From: Bacillota bacterium
Lineage (GTDB): Bacteria > Bacillota > Clostridia > Lachnospirales > Lachnospiraceae
DNA length: 64,000 nt
Reading direction: 5' to 3'
NCBI GenBank assembly: GCA_023437715.1
Contig: JAEZFK010000011.1
Location: 47,908-111,907 of the forward strand
The notes beneath the pieces were generated by a model, which saw only the letters and a program-made list of their open reading frames with translations, had not been told where the DNA came from and searched no databases. This document shows, piece after piece, positions 56,684 to 64,000 of this stretch; within the stretch, counting starts at the first letter, position 1, and every line of letters starts with the position of its first letter. A program made the translations under genes and the position numbers.

Positions 56684-58093
56684 ATGAAACTGAAAAAACT
56701 GGCAGTACTTACGATGGCGGCGGCAATGGCGGCAGGAATTCTTGCAGGCTGTTCTTCCGGAAAATCAGAGGCTACTACGGCTGCGGAGCAGCAGACCACG
56801 GCAGGGGAAACCACGGCAGCAAAGGCAGAGGATACCACAGCCGCCGGAGCAGAAGCCAAAGGACAGATTTACTACTTGAATTTCAAGCCTGAGGTGGCGG
56901 ATGTCTGGGTAGAGCTTGCGAAAAAGTATACAGAGGAAACCGGAGTTCCCATGAAGGTTCAGACGGCAGCGGCTGGCACCTATGAGCAGACCTTAAAATC
57001 CGAGGTTGCAAAGAAAGAGCCCCCCACATTGTTCCAGATCAACGGGCCTATCGGCTATAAGGCCTGGGCAAAATACTGCCTGGATTTAAAGGATACAGCG
57101 ATTTACAGCCATCTGGTAGATAAGGATATGGCTGTGAAGGACGGAGACAGCGTTTACGGAATTCCATACGTGGTAGAGGGCTACGGTATTATTTACAACG
57201 ATGCCATCATGAAAAAGTACTTCGCTCTTGACGGCGCAAAGGCCAAATCCATGGATGAGATCAAGAATTTCGATACCTTGAAGGCTGTTGCAGAGGATAT
57301 GCAGGCCAGGAAAGCAGATCTTGGAATTGAAGGCGTATTTGCTTCCACTTCCTTTGCTCCCGGTGAGGACTGGAGATGGCAGACCCATTTAGCAAACCTT
57401 CCGATCTATTATGAATATAAGGATGACAAGGTATCGGATAAGGACGCCATTGATTTTAAATATGCCGATAACTTCAAGAATATTTTTGATTTATACATCA
57501 ACAATTCCTGCACAGATCCGAAGATGATCGGTGCAAAGACCGTAGAGGATTCCATGGCTGAATTTGCTTTAGGCAAGGTTGCAATGGTTCAGAACGGCAA
57601 CTGGGGCTGGGGACAGATTTCCGGCGTGGAAGGCAATACGGTTAAGGCTGAGGATGTGAAGTTCCTTCCGATTTACACCGGAGTGAGCGGCGAAGAAAAG
57701 CAGGGTCTCTGCATCGGTACAGAAAACTTCTTCTCCATTAACAGCCAGGCAAAGCCTGAGGACCAGAAAGCTTCCATCGACTTCATGGAGTGGCTCTTCA
57801 CCTCTGATACAGGAAAAGATTATGTGACAAACAAGCTGGGCTTTATCGCTCCCTTTGATACCTTTACAGATGCGGAAAAGCCAACCGATCCTCTGGCTAA
57901 GGAGATTGACCGGTACATGAACAACAGCGATTTATATTCTGTGGCATGGAACTTCACTTCATTCCCGAGCCAGACCTTTAAGGATAACTTCGGCGCTTCC
58001 CTTTTACAGTATGCTCAGGGCGGCAAGGACTGGACAGCGGTTGTAAATGATATGAAGGCTGACTGGGCCAATGAAAAAGCCATGACAAAATAA
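56684..58093 (+). CDS. maltodextrin-type ABC substrate-binding lipoprotein
   Basis: ATG 56684 follows AAGGAGG; 469 residues. A lipoprotein signal (lipobox ILAGC near residue 20) precedes a Thr/Ala-rich linker (to about 65) and a family-1 solute-binding domain (PEVADVWVELAKKYTEETG, GIPYVVEGYGIIYNDAIM, AEFALGKVAMVQNGNWGWG). The linked malQ and LacI genes suggest maltose or maltodextrin as ligand. An inactive-ligand alternative such as another alpha-glucoside cannot be excluded. Confidence 0.88.
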   Translation: MKLKKLAVLTMAAAMAAGILAGCSSGKSEATTAAEQQTTAGETTAAKAEDTTAAGAEAKGQIYYLNFKPEVADVWVELAKKYTEETGVPMKVQTAAAGTYEQTLKSEVAKKEPPTLFQINGPIGYKAWAKYCLDLKDTAIYSHLVDKDMAVKDGDSVYGIPYVVEGYGIIYNDAIMKKYFALDGAKAKSMDEIKNFDTLKAVAEDMQARKADLGIEGVFASTSFAPGEDWRWQTHLANLPIYYEYKDDKVSDKDAIDFKYADNFKNIFDLYINNSCTDPKMIGAKTVEDSMAEFALGKVAMVQNGNWGWGQISGVEGNTVKAEDVKFLPIYTGVSGEEKQGLCIGTENFFSINSQAKPEDQKASIDFMEWLFTSDTGKDYVTNKLGFIAPFDTFTDAEKPTDPLAKEIDRYMNNSDLYSVAWNFTSFPSQTFKDNFGASLLQYAQGGKDWTAVVNDMKADWANEKAMTK

Positions 58094-58107
58094 GATACTT
58101 GGTAACG

Positions 58108-58146
58108 GAAATGGGTGAGCGCGGGGGAGATGCCTCACCCATTTTC
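58108..58146 (+). terminator. intercistronic stem-loop after the binding-protein gene
   Basis: GAAATGGGTGAG (58108-58119) pairs with CTCACCCATTTTC (58134-58146, one bulge). It resembles in place and form the loop after the other sugar binding-protein gene (17187-17211), suggesting a shared design that sets the binding protein above the permeases. Confidence 0.65.
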
Positions 58147-58183
58147 AATCCATGAAACAGACAAAGAAAAAGGAGGGCCTGTT

Positions 58184-59026
58184 ATGCAGAAATCAATGAA
58201 GCGGTATTTTCCGATTTTTGTTCTGCCTACGCTGGCTGCATTCATCATTGCATTCCTGTACCCTTTTATTATAGGCATTTACTTATCCTTTACGGAGTTT
58301 ACCACGGTAAAGGATGCCACATGGGTGGGAATTTCAAATTATAAGAAGATTTTTATGGATCAGAATTTTGTGAATGCGCTGGTATTTACCGTAAAGTTTA
58401 CCATTGTTTCCGTGGTATCCATCAATGTGCTGGGATTTCTGCTGGCATATGTGCTCACCAGAGGGATTAAGGGAACCAATCTTTTCCGTACCGTGTTTTT
58501 TATGCCTAACCTAATCGGAGGCATTGTTCTGGGATACATCTGGCAGCTTCTGTTAAACGGCATTCTGGCCAGGTTCGGCGTCACTCTTTCCTTTGATGCG
58601 AAATACGGCTTCTGGGGTCTGGTGATTCTGATGAACTGGCAGCTGATCGGATACATGATGATCATTTATATTGCAGGGCTTCAAAATGTTCCCGGAGAGA
58701 TTATCGAGGCGGCAAAGATTGACGGAGCCACGGGATTCCAGACCTTGAAACGCATTATGATCCCCATGGTCATGCCGTCCTTTACCATCTGTCTGTTTCT
58801 GACCCTGACAAATTCCTTTAAGCTCTTTGACCAGAACCTGGCTTTAACAGCAGGAGGGCCGGGGCGTCAGACCAGCATGCTGGCCCTTGATATTTACAGC
58901 ACCTTTTATGGAAGGGTGGGCTGGGAAGGGGTGGGCCAGGCAAAGGCCACGGTATTCTTTCTCATGGTCGCCGTCATTTCCCTGACCCAGCTTTATCTGA
59001 CAAGGCGTAAGGAGGTGGAAAGCTGA
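58184..59026 (+). CDS. maltodextrin-type ABC permease (MalF-like)
   Basis: ATG 58184 behind AAAGGAGGG; 280 residues with six helices and the EAA loop GEIIEAAKIDGATGFQTLKRI. Its short N-terminal part lacks the large extra domain of enteric MalF, as usual in Firmicutes. The stop overlaps the next start (TGATG), so both permeases are made together. Confidence 0.88.
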   Translation: MQKSMKRYFPIFVLPTLAAFIIAFLYPFIIGIYLSFTEFTTVKDATWVGISNYKKIFMDQNFVNALVFTVKFTIVSVVSINVLGFLLAYVLTRGIKGTNLFRTVFFMPNLIGGIVLGYIWQLLLNGILARFGVTLSFDAKYGFWGLVILMNWQLIGYMMIIYIAGLQNVPGEIIEAAKIDGATGFQTLKRIMIPMVMPSFTICLFLTLTNSFKLFDQNLALTAGGPGRQTSMLALDIYSTFYGRVGWEGVGQAKATVFFLMVAVISLTQLYLTRRKEVES

Positions 59027-59874
59027 TGGATGAAAAGAAGGTCGTTTCCAAACAATCTGGGGGAATCCTTATGACAGCGGTTCTGACCGTGCTTTCCCTG
59101 GCATTTTTGTTTCCTATTGTACTGGTGCTCATGAATTCCTTTAAGAGCAAGCTGTTCATCAGCGACGCACCTTTCCAGTTTCCAAAGACCGGCACCTATG
59201 TGGGGCTTGCCAATTATGTGGAGGGCATAAGGAAAACGGGATTCTTCCCTGCATTTGGGAGGTCCCTGTTTATTACGGTGGTTTCTGTTGCCGTCATCAT
59301 TCTGTTTACATCCATGACGGCCTGGTTCATAACCAGGGTGAAGTCCCATTTTACCAGTCTCCTGTATTATGTATTCGTTTTTGCCATGATCGTGCCTTTC
59401 CAGATGGTCATGTTCACCATGTCAAAAACGGCCAATGATCTTTACTTAAATTCCATGTACGGTCTGGTGCTCCTTTATCTGGGCTTTGGCGCCGGGCAGG
59501 CGGTATTTTTATTCTGCGGCTTTGTAAAGGCCATACCCCTTGAGATCGAGGAGGCGGCTATGATTGACGGCTGCTCCCCCATTCAGACATATTTCCGCGT
59601 GGTATTCCCCATGCTGAGGCCTACGGCTGTGACGGTGGCAATTCTAAATGCCATGTGGATTTGGAACGATTATCTTCTTCCGAGCTTGATTCTTCCTCAG
59701 GAAAAAGGTACAATACCAATGGTTATTCAGAATCTCAAGGGCGGCTACGGCTCCATCGACATGGGAGCCATGATGGCTATGCTGGTTCTGGCTATCTTCC
59801 CCATCATTGTATTTTATTTGAGCTGCCAGAAGTATATTATCAAGGGCGTGGCAGCAGGTGCGGTGAAGGGTTAG
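59026..59874 (+). CDS. maltodextrin-type ABC permease (MalG-like)
   Basis: The 282-residue permease has six helices and the loop PLEIEEAAMIDGCSPIQTYFRV, the EAA motif of MalG-type subunits. It is translationally coupled to the previous gene through TGATG with GGAGGTGG upstream. No ATPase gene follows; the operon continues with malQ 27 bp later, and the ATPase is presumably a shared one encoded elsewhere. Confidence 0.88.
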   Translation: MDEKKVVSKQSGGILMTAVLTVLSLAFLFPIVLVLMNSFKSKLFISDAPFQFPKTGTYVGLANYVEGIRKTGFFPAFGRSLFITVVSVAVIILFTSMTAWFITRVKSHFTSLLYYVFVFAMIVPFQMVMFTMSKTANDLYLNSMYGLVLLYLGFGAGQAVFLFCGFVKAIPLEIEEAAMIDGCSPIQTYFRVVFPMLRPTAVTVAILNAMWIWNDYLLPSLILPQEKGTIPMVIQNLKGGYGSIDMGAMMAMLVLAIFPIIVFYLSCQKYIIKGVAAGAVKG

Positions 59875-59901
59875 AAAAAATCGAAAGCGAGGAGACTGGT
59901 T

Positions 59902-61380
59902 ATGCGGGAATGTGGCATGTTGCTTCCGGTTGCAAGCCTGCCGTCAAAGTACGGGATCGGAGCATTTTCCAAAGAGGCATACGAATTTATTGATTTATTA
60001 AAAAAAGCAGGACAGCATTACTGGCAGATACTTCCCTTGGGACCTACGGGCTATGGAGATTCTCCTTACCAGTCATTTTCCGCATTTGCGGGAAACCCTT
60101 ATTTTATTGATCTGGATGTGCTGGCAGAGGAAGGCCTGCTGACAGAAGCTGAATGTGAGGCAATGGATTTTGGGGGAAACCCAAGAGATATTGATTACGG
60201 AAAGATCTATGAGAACCGTTTTCCTCTGCTGAGGAAGGCCTATGGCAGATGGAAAGAGAAGGGTCATTCCCCCAGGGAGGCGAAAGAATCCCTGAACGGT
60301 GAAACAGCCCTGTACTGTTTTTACATGGCGGTTAAGGATCACTTTGAGGGAAAGAGCTGGATCTTCTGGAATGAAGATATCCGTCTTAGAGAGCCGGAGG
60401 CGATGGCCCGCTATGAAGAAGAGCTTTCGGATGATATTGGCTTTTACGGCTTCCTTCAGATGAAGTTTGAAGAGCAGTGGGGCAGGTTAAAGGCCTATGC
60501 CAACAGCCGGGGCATCCGCATCATCGGCGATATTCCCATTTACGTGGCCTTTGACAGCGCAGATTCCTGGTTTCACCCGGAGCTGTTTCAGTTTGATGAA
60601 AACAGCCAGCCGGTTGCGGTTGCCGGATGCCCGCCGGATGGATTTTCCGCTACGGGACAGCTGTGGGGAAATCCTCTTTACCGTTGGAGATATCATGAGG
60701 AAACGGGTTATGAATGGTGGATGAAGCGGATGGAATACAGCTTCCGCCTCTATGATGTGGTGCGGGTGGACCATTTCCGGGGCTTTGACGAGTATTATTC
60801 CATTCCTGCCGGAAGTGAAAACGCCGTTCACGGAACCTGGGAAAAGGGCCCCGGCATCGGCATTTTCAAACGGATGGAGGAAAGGTTCGGAAAGCTGGAT
60901 ATTATTGCGGAGGACTTGGGCTTTTTGACTCCCACTGTTTTAAAGCTTGTTAAGGATACGGGATTCCCGGGGATGAAGGTGCTGGAATTTGCCTTTGATT
61001 CCAGGGAAGAGAGCGACTATCTGCCTCACAATTATACGCCCAATTGTATTGTGTATACAGGAACCCATGACAACAATACCATAAGAGGCTGGTATGAGGA
61101 GCTGTCGCCGGAGGATAGGCAGCTTTCCGTTAATTACATGAACAATGCAGGAACCCCCAGGGAGGAGATCCATTGGGACTTTATCCGCCTGGCTCTGGCA
61201 AGCGTGGCGAAGCTGGCGGTCATTCCGGTTCAGGATTACTTAGGACTGGGAGTTGAGGCCAGGATCAATGAGCCTTCCACTCTGGGGAAAAACTGGAGAT
61301 GGCGGATGCTTTCGGGAGAACTGACCGATGAGGTTTTAGAGAGATGCAAAACCATGGCAAGGCTTTACGGAAGGGTATGA
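59902..61380 (+). CDS. malQ: 4-alpha-glucanotransferase (amylomaltase)
   Basis: The 492-residue GH77 enzyme starts with GMLLPVASLPSKYGIGAFSKE and shows LPLGPTGYGDSPYQSFSAFAGNP, nucleophile Asp in VVRVDHFRGFDEYY, acid/base Glu in IIAEDLGFLTP and TGTHDNNT. It transfers alpha-1,4 glucan units and lets the cell use maltodextrins of any length. It is in the transporter operon, followed by a LacI regulator. GCGAGGAGAC precedes ATG 59902. Confidence 0.95.
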   Translation: MRECGMLLPVASLPSKYGIGAFSKEAYEFIDLLKKAGQHYWQILPLGPTGYGDSPYQSFSAFAGNPYFIDLDVLAEEGLLTEAECEAMDFGGNPRDIDYGKIYENRFPLLRKAYGRWKEKGHSPREAKESLNGETALYCFYMAVKDHFEGKSWIFWNEDIRLREPEAMARYEEELSDDIGFYGFLQMKFEEQWGRLKAYANSRGIRIIGDIPIYVAFDSADSWFHPELFQFDENSQPVAVAGCPPDGFSATGQLWGNPLYRWRYHEETGYEWWMKRMEYSFRLYDVVRVDHFRGFDEYYSIPAGSENAVHGTWEKGPGIGIFKRMEERFGKLDIIAEDLGFLTPTVLKLVKDTGFPGMKVLEFAFDSREESDYLPHNYTPNCIVYTGTHDNNTIRGWYEELSPEDRQLSVNYMNNAGTPREEIHWDFIRLALASVAKLAVIPVQDYLGLGVEARINEPSTLGKNWRWRMLSGELTDEVLERCKTMARLYGRV

Positions 61381-61422
61381 TGGAATACCCGGCGAGCATG
61401 GGAAAGGAGATGAGTATTTCTG

Positions 61423-62460
61423 ATGGAGTCTGTGAATATTAAAGATATAGCCAGAATCTGTGGGGTAGGCGTGAGCACCGTATCCCGGGCCATTAATAAT
61501 CATCCGGATATTAACCCGGAGACAAAGAGCATGATTATGGATGTGATTAAGGAGAATAACTACATCCCCAATAACAGCGCCAGGAATTTAAAACGCACGG
61601 ATTCCAAGGCTATCGCGGTACTGATTAAGGGAATCGGAAACCCATTTTTCAGCAAAATGATCCGCGTTTTTGAAGAGGAGATCCAGAGAAAGAAATACTC
61701 ATTTATCATGCAGAGAGTGGATGAGAAAGCGGATGAGGTGGATGTGGCTCTGGAGCTGATAAAGGAAAAAAAACCGAGGGGAATCGTCTTTCTGGGGGGA
61801 TATTTTTCCCACAGCAAGGAGGAGCTTTCCCAGCTTTCCGTTCCTTTTGTATTGAGCACCATCGGAATGATGGAATCCCAGGAGGACCTTCCCGCCTTTT
61901 CCTGCGTATCCGTGGATGACTTTGCAGAAAGCCGTAAGATGACGGATTACCTTTGCAGTCTGGGACATAAGAAAATCCTGATTCTGACCGCGGCCCCGGA
62001 TGACGAAAGCATCGGACGGCTGCGTCTGGAGGGATATAAGAAGGGGCTTGAGGATAACGGGATCGCCTTTGATCCGTCTCTGGTGGTGTATTCAGAGGAA
62101 TGTGAGGAGTGCTATACCATGGACAACGGCTACCGGATGATGACCCGGGCACTGCAGGAGAACCGGGATTTCACCGCGGTCTATGCGATTTCAGACAGCA
62201 TTGCCATCGGCGCCAGCAAGGCTGTGTTTGACAACGGAAAGAGGATACCGGAGGATTATTCTGTGGCAGGCTACGACGGGCTGGACATCGCTCATTATTA
62301 TAATCCCACCATTACCACCATACGCCAGCCGGTGGAGGAGATGGCCAAGTCAACCATTAAGATATTGTTTGATGTCATTAAGAACCAGGCACAGCATCAG
62401 AAGAAGGTGTTTAAGGCAGAGCTGGTGGAAGGGGATTCTACCAGGAAAATAACGGAATAA
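61423..62460 (+). CDS. LacI-family regulator (likely MalR)
   Basis: The 345-residue protein has a LacI headpiece (NIKDIARICGVGVSTVSRAI, with hinge helix NNSARNLKR) and a periplasmic-binding-like sensor core (from about 60), ending in the effector-cleft segments CVSVDDFAESRKMTDYL and AGYDGLDIAHYYNP. As last gene of the maltodextrin operon, it probably binds the GGAAACGTTACC site at 56432 and responds to maltose or a derivative. The start is ATG 61423; a GTG five codons in is possible. Confidence 0.9.
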   Translation: MESVNIKDIARICGVGVSTVSRAINNHPDINPETKSMIMDVIKENNYIPNNSARNLKRTDSKAIAVLIKGIGNPFFSKMIRVFEEEIQRKKYSFIMQRVDEKADEVDVALELIKEKKPRGIVFLGGYFSHSKEELSQLSVPFVLSTIGMMESQEDLPAFSCVSVDDFAESRKMTDYLCSLGHKKILILTAAPDDESIGRLRLEGYKKGLEDNGIAFDPSLVVYSEECEECYTMDNGYRMMTRALQENRDFTAVYAISDSIAIGASKAVFDNGKRIPEDYSVAGYDGLDIAHYYNPTITTIRQPVEEMAKSTIKILFDVIKNQAQHQKKVFKAELVEGDSTRKITE

Positions 62461-62462
62461 AA

Positions 62463-62522
62463 GGGTGCCCCAAAGGTTAAATTTCATCTGAATTTGATTG
62501 AAGTTTAACCTTTGGGGCGCCC
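62463..62522. terminator. terminator of the maltodextrin operon
   Basis: A 19-bp stem with one mismatch: GGGTGCCCCAAAGGTTAAA (62463-62481) and its mirror at 62504-62522, followed by T/A-rich DNA. Confidence 0.85.
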
Positions 62523-62571
62523 TTAAAAATTTTTCCAGAACAGATTTTCCCTGTTTCCGGGGGGCCTTGTC

Positions 62572-63504
62572 CTAGTTCTGGCTCTTAGAAGTGCTGCTTT
62601 TGGAAGTGCTGCTCTTAGAAGTGCTGCTTCCGGAATCGCTGCTCTTAGAAGTGCTGTTTCCGGAAGTGCTGCTCTTAGAAGCATTGCTTCCGGAATCACT
62701 GCTCTTGGAAGCGTCGCTTTCCGAATCACTATCTACTGAATCACTGTTTTCCAAATCACTGCTTTCCAAATCGCTGCTTTCCGCATCTCCGCTTTCTGCA
62801 TCATCGCTTCCCGCTGCTGCTTCATCCGTCTCCGCGTCCTCAATGCTTTCTCCCTCCGGGGTGAAAGTGACGTGAAGCTCATTGCCGATCATATCCTTGG
62901 CGATGACAACTATGTTTTCCTTATTCATTTCAAAGGTAACAAGGCCTGTACTGCGGTCGATGGAAAGAGGAAGGATCTGAGGGTCGTTCTCGTCGGACGC
63001 GGTAATAGAGGAAAAATCCACTCCGGACTGGCTGTCTTCCAGGCGGAAAGACAGGACGCCGTCTTCAAACACATTGTCCTTGTACGCCGGGGGAGTGTCG
63101 TCCAGGACATCCACCTGTTCATTCAGAACGGTTTTCATCTGGTTGAAGTTGGTGAGTCTGGCTTCCAGCGATCCGTTGCTGGTAAGCACGGCAGTATAGG
63201 TTCTTGAACCTGTTTTCGTGAATTCAACGGGAGTTCCGTCAAGAGTCAGTTCCATGCCCTTAAGAGGGAGAAGGGACTTGATTTTCAGCTCTGCTGTGGT
63301 GGAAATATAATCGCTGCTTTCTCCGATGATGATCTCGCCCTTTGGCTTTGCTGTGACCAAAAAGAAGATCAGGCCGTTGACAACGAGGAAAGGAAGCACA
63401 TAAAACAGAATGACCGTCAGGAAGCCGCTCTTTCCCGAATCCCGCCGGTACGGGGAACCTGATTTCCCACGGTTTGATCTGGATTGATTGTTATACTGGT
63501 TCAT
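62572..63504 (-). CDS. membrane-anchored protein with Ser/Asp repeat tail
   Basis: I start at ATG 63504; 310 residues. A short basic head rich in Asn/Arg/Ser, one membrane helix (about 31-52: VILFYVLPFLVVNGLIFFLV), an extracytoplasmic region with two beta-sandwich-like parts (about 53-220, including LPLKGMELTLDGTPVEFTKTG and DDTPPAYKDNVFEDGVLSFR, an Ig-like sign), and a low-complexity tail from about residue 222 of acidic then Ser/Lys/Thr repeats. It looks like a surface protein. I do not recognise the family. AGGAGG lies 13 bases before the chosen ATG, so a start slightly upstream is possible. Confidence 0.75.
   Translation of the reverse strand: MNQYNNQSRSNRGKSGSPYRRDSGKSGFLTVILFYVLPFLVVNGLIFFLVTAKPKGEIIIGESSDYISTTAELKIKSLLPLKGMELTLDGTPVEFTKTGSRTYTAVLTSNGSLEARLTNFNQMKTVLNEQVDVLDDTPPAYKDNVFEDGVLSFRLEDSQSGVDFSSITASDENDPQILPLSIDRSTGLVTFEMNKENIVVIAKDMIGNELHVTFTPEGESIEDAETDEAAAGSDDAESGDAESSDLESSDLENSDSVDSDSESDASKSSDSGSNASKSSTSGNSTSKSSDSGSSTSKSSTSKSSTSKSQN
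62580..62790 (-). repeat. degenerate repeats coding for the Ser-rich tail
   Basis: Units of about 15-18 bases, with AGTGCTGC and CTTAGAAGTGCTGC or CTTCCGGAATC in varying order, form the tail. The decoded pattern repeats S-K-S-S and S-T-S-K-S-S. Length changes here would keep the frame if in multiples of three. Confidence 0.65.
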
Positions 63505-63639
63505 ACTGATAAACTTTCCTCCTGGTGTATTTTCGCCTTTAAGCATATCAGAAAATCATGCTTCTTACAAGATTATCTGTTAAATCGTAATAAATTAAAT
63601 TATTCTTACGAAACCTCCTGTTTATGCGTGTTTGAGGGA

Positions 63640-63840
63640 GATTGCTTTTTCATTTGACAGTCCTTTGACTGCACTGTAACAGGCTTCTGGCCTGTCTGAC
63701 TTTACATCTGCAAATTCAAAGTGTGTGCAGGTGTCAAGGGCGGTTTTGATATCATGACTGAATGGGTACTGAGCCCGATTGATTCCAGACTTTCTATTTT
63801 TTAAGATGCCTGTCAGATTTTTACTGATAGGTGTTTTCTT
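63640..63840 (+). other. structured non-coding region with a terminal hairpin
   Basis: No ORF is credible. Stems: ACAGT...ACTGT (about 63657-63677), ACAGGC/GCCTGT (about 63679-63695), ACATCTGCA/TGCAGGTGT (about 63704-63734) and ATGCCTGTCAG/CTGATAGGTGT (63806-63834) followed by TTTTCTTTT, a terminator-like end. It could be an unnamed RNA or the 5' region of the minus-strand gene. No riboswitch family is recognised. Confidence 0.35.
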
Positions 63841-63856
63841 TTACGACTATTATTAA

Positions 63857-63977
63857 TATAATGTTAAAAAGACAGGAGACCAGCTATGAAAAGTCAAGCA
63901 TAAATTAGCAAGAAATTCTTTTTTGTATCAATGGTAAAAAAGGGTAACTTTAATAGAGCTCCCTTAGGGTGCTTTTT
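63857..63977 (+). promoter_or_regulatory. short leader transcript with 5-codon ORF and terminator
   Basis: TATAAT at 63857-63862 is a perfect -10, without a strong -35. AGGAG at about 63874 is followed by ATG AAA AGT CAA GCA TAA (63886-63903, peptide MKSQA). AGCTCCC-TTA-GGGTGCT (63957-63973) with T5 is a terminator. The gene it would control lies beyond the right edge. Confidence 0.45.
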
Positions 63978-64000
63978 CAAAATCTATCGATATTGGTATA

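Noticed and set aside
56365..56892. 175-residue ORF running into the binding-protein gene
   Set aside because: Overlaps the promoter, operator and true start of the lipoprotein gene in another frame; no domain.
62580..62790. CRISPR array
   Set aside because: Repeats are 15-18 bases, degenerate and without unique spacers, and they code for a Ser-rich tail.

Overview
The window reads as ordinary chromosome of an anaerobic, spore-forming Firmicute, most likely a Lachnospiraceae member of the Clostridium clostridioforme / Enterocloster / Lacrimispora kind (inference from gene content and style). Support: an alpha/beta-type small acid-soluble spore protein (21257-21445, minus), a CooS-type carbon monoxide dehydrogenase, HydE, many GGAGG ribosome-binding sites, TTGACA-N17-TATAAT-like promoters, paired carbohydrate ABC operons, and short intergenic gaps closed by rho-independent terminators that often serve both strands. 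I saw no rRNA, tRNA, CRISPR array, integrase, transposase or phage gene.

Layout. 1-3274: end of an upstream gene, a damaged GNAT gene, a 52-residue membrane protein missed by size cut-offs, and a GMC oxidoreductase with its subunit-3-like partner. 3360-4721: amino-acid permease. 5058-10530: signalling operon with a double-sensor hybrid histidine kinase, a diguanylate cyclase with a receiver domain, a free HPt protein and a cysteine-less alkyltransferase-like protein. 10626-13687: hydE and a divergent cooS. 13771-14346: duplicated-domain protein of unknown role. 14489-20868: ArsR-type regulator, sugar ABC transporter and GH2 glycosidase. 21032-25646 (minus): small protein, SASP, two RCK/TrkA proteins and a P-type ATPase with Na,K-ATPase-like signatures. 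25820-28738: mgtA behind a leader peptide and an attenuator-like terminator. 28876-31548: WYL regulator, GNAT proteins (one broken) and a DMT transporter.

31726-34602: CsoR, a P1B ATPase with matching operators, and a DtxR-type regulator that seems to lack a normal start codon. 34960-36747: V4R sensor plus a second diguanylate cyclase. 36852-37700: solitary Dam-type methylase. 37786-42118 (minus): XRE-cupin regulator and potABCD polyamine importer. 42355-49669: lactonase, aroC, rpiB, FadR-type regulator, a GNAT gene stopped by TAG, an IlvD/Edd dehydratase and a GarR-like reductase. 49728-55321: lepB, a DUF3810 protein carrying an 18-bp minisatellite, glgB with a lysine-rich tail, and an MscS channel. 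55387-62460: SIMPL lipoprotein, then a maltodextrin operon (binding protein, two permeases, malQ, LacI regulator). 62572-63504: membrane protein with a Ser/Asp repeat tail. 63640-64000: structured non-coding DNA ending in a promoter, a five-codon ORF and a terminator.

How it works together: glgB and the malQ operon cover alpha-glucan storage and use; the GH2, dehydratase and reductase genes suggest catabolism of plant or host glycans; the P-type ATPases, CsoR, DtxR and RCK proteins form a metal and cation homeostasis block; two diguanylate cyclases, one linked to a phosphorelay, suggest c-di-GMP control. The most original signals are the mgtA leader, the ligand-altered CooS, the ATPase plus twin-RCK operon, and the edge element at 63857-63977.
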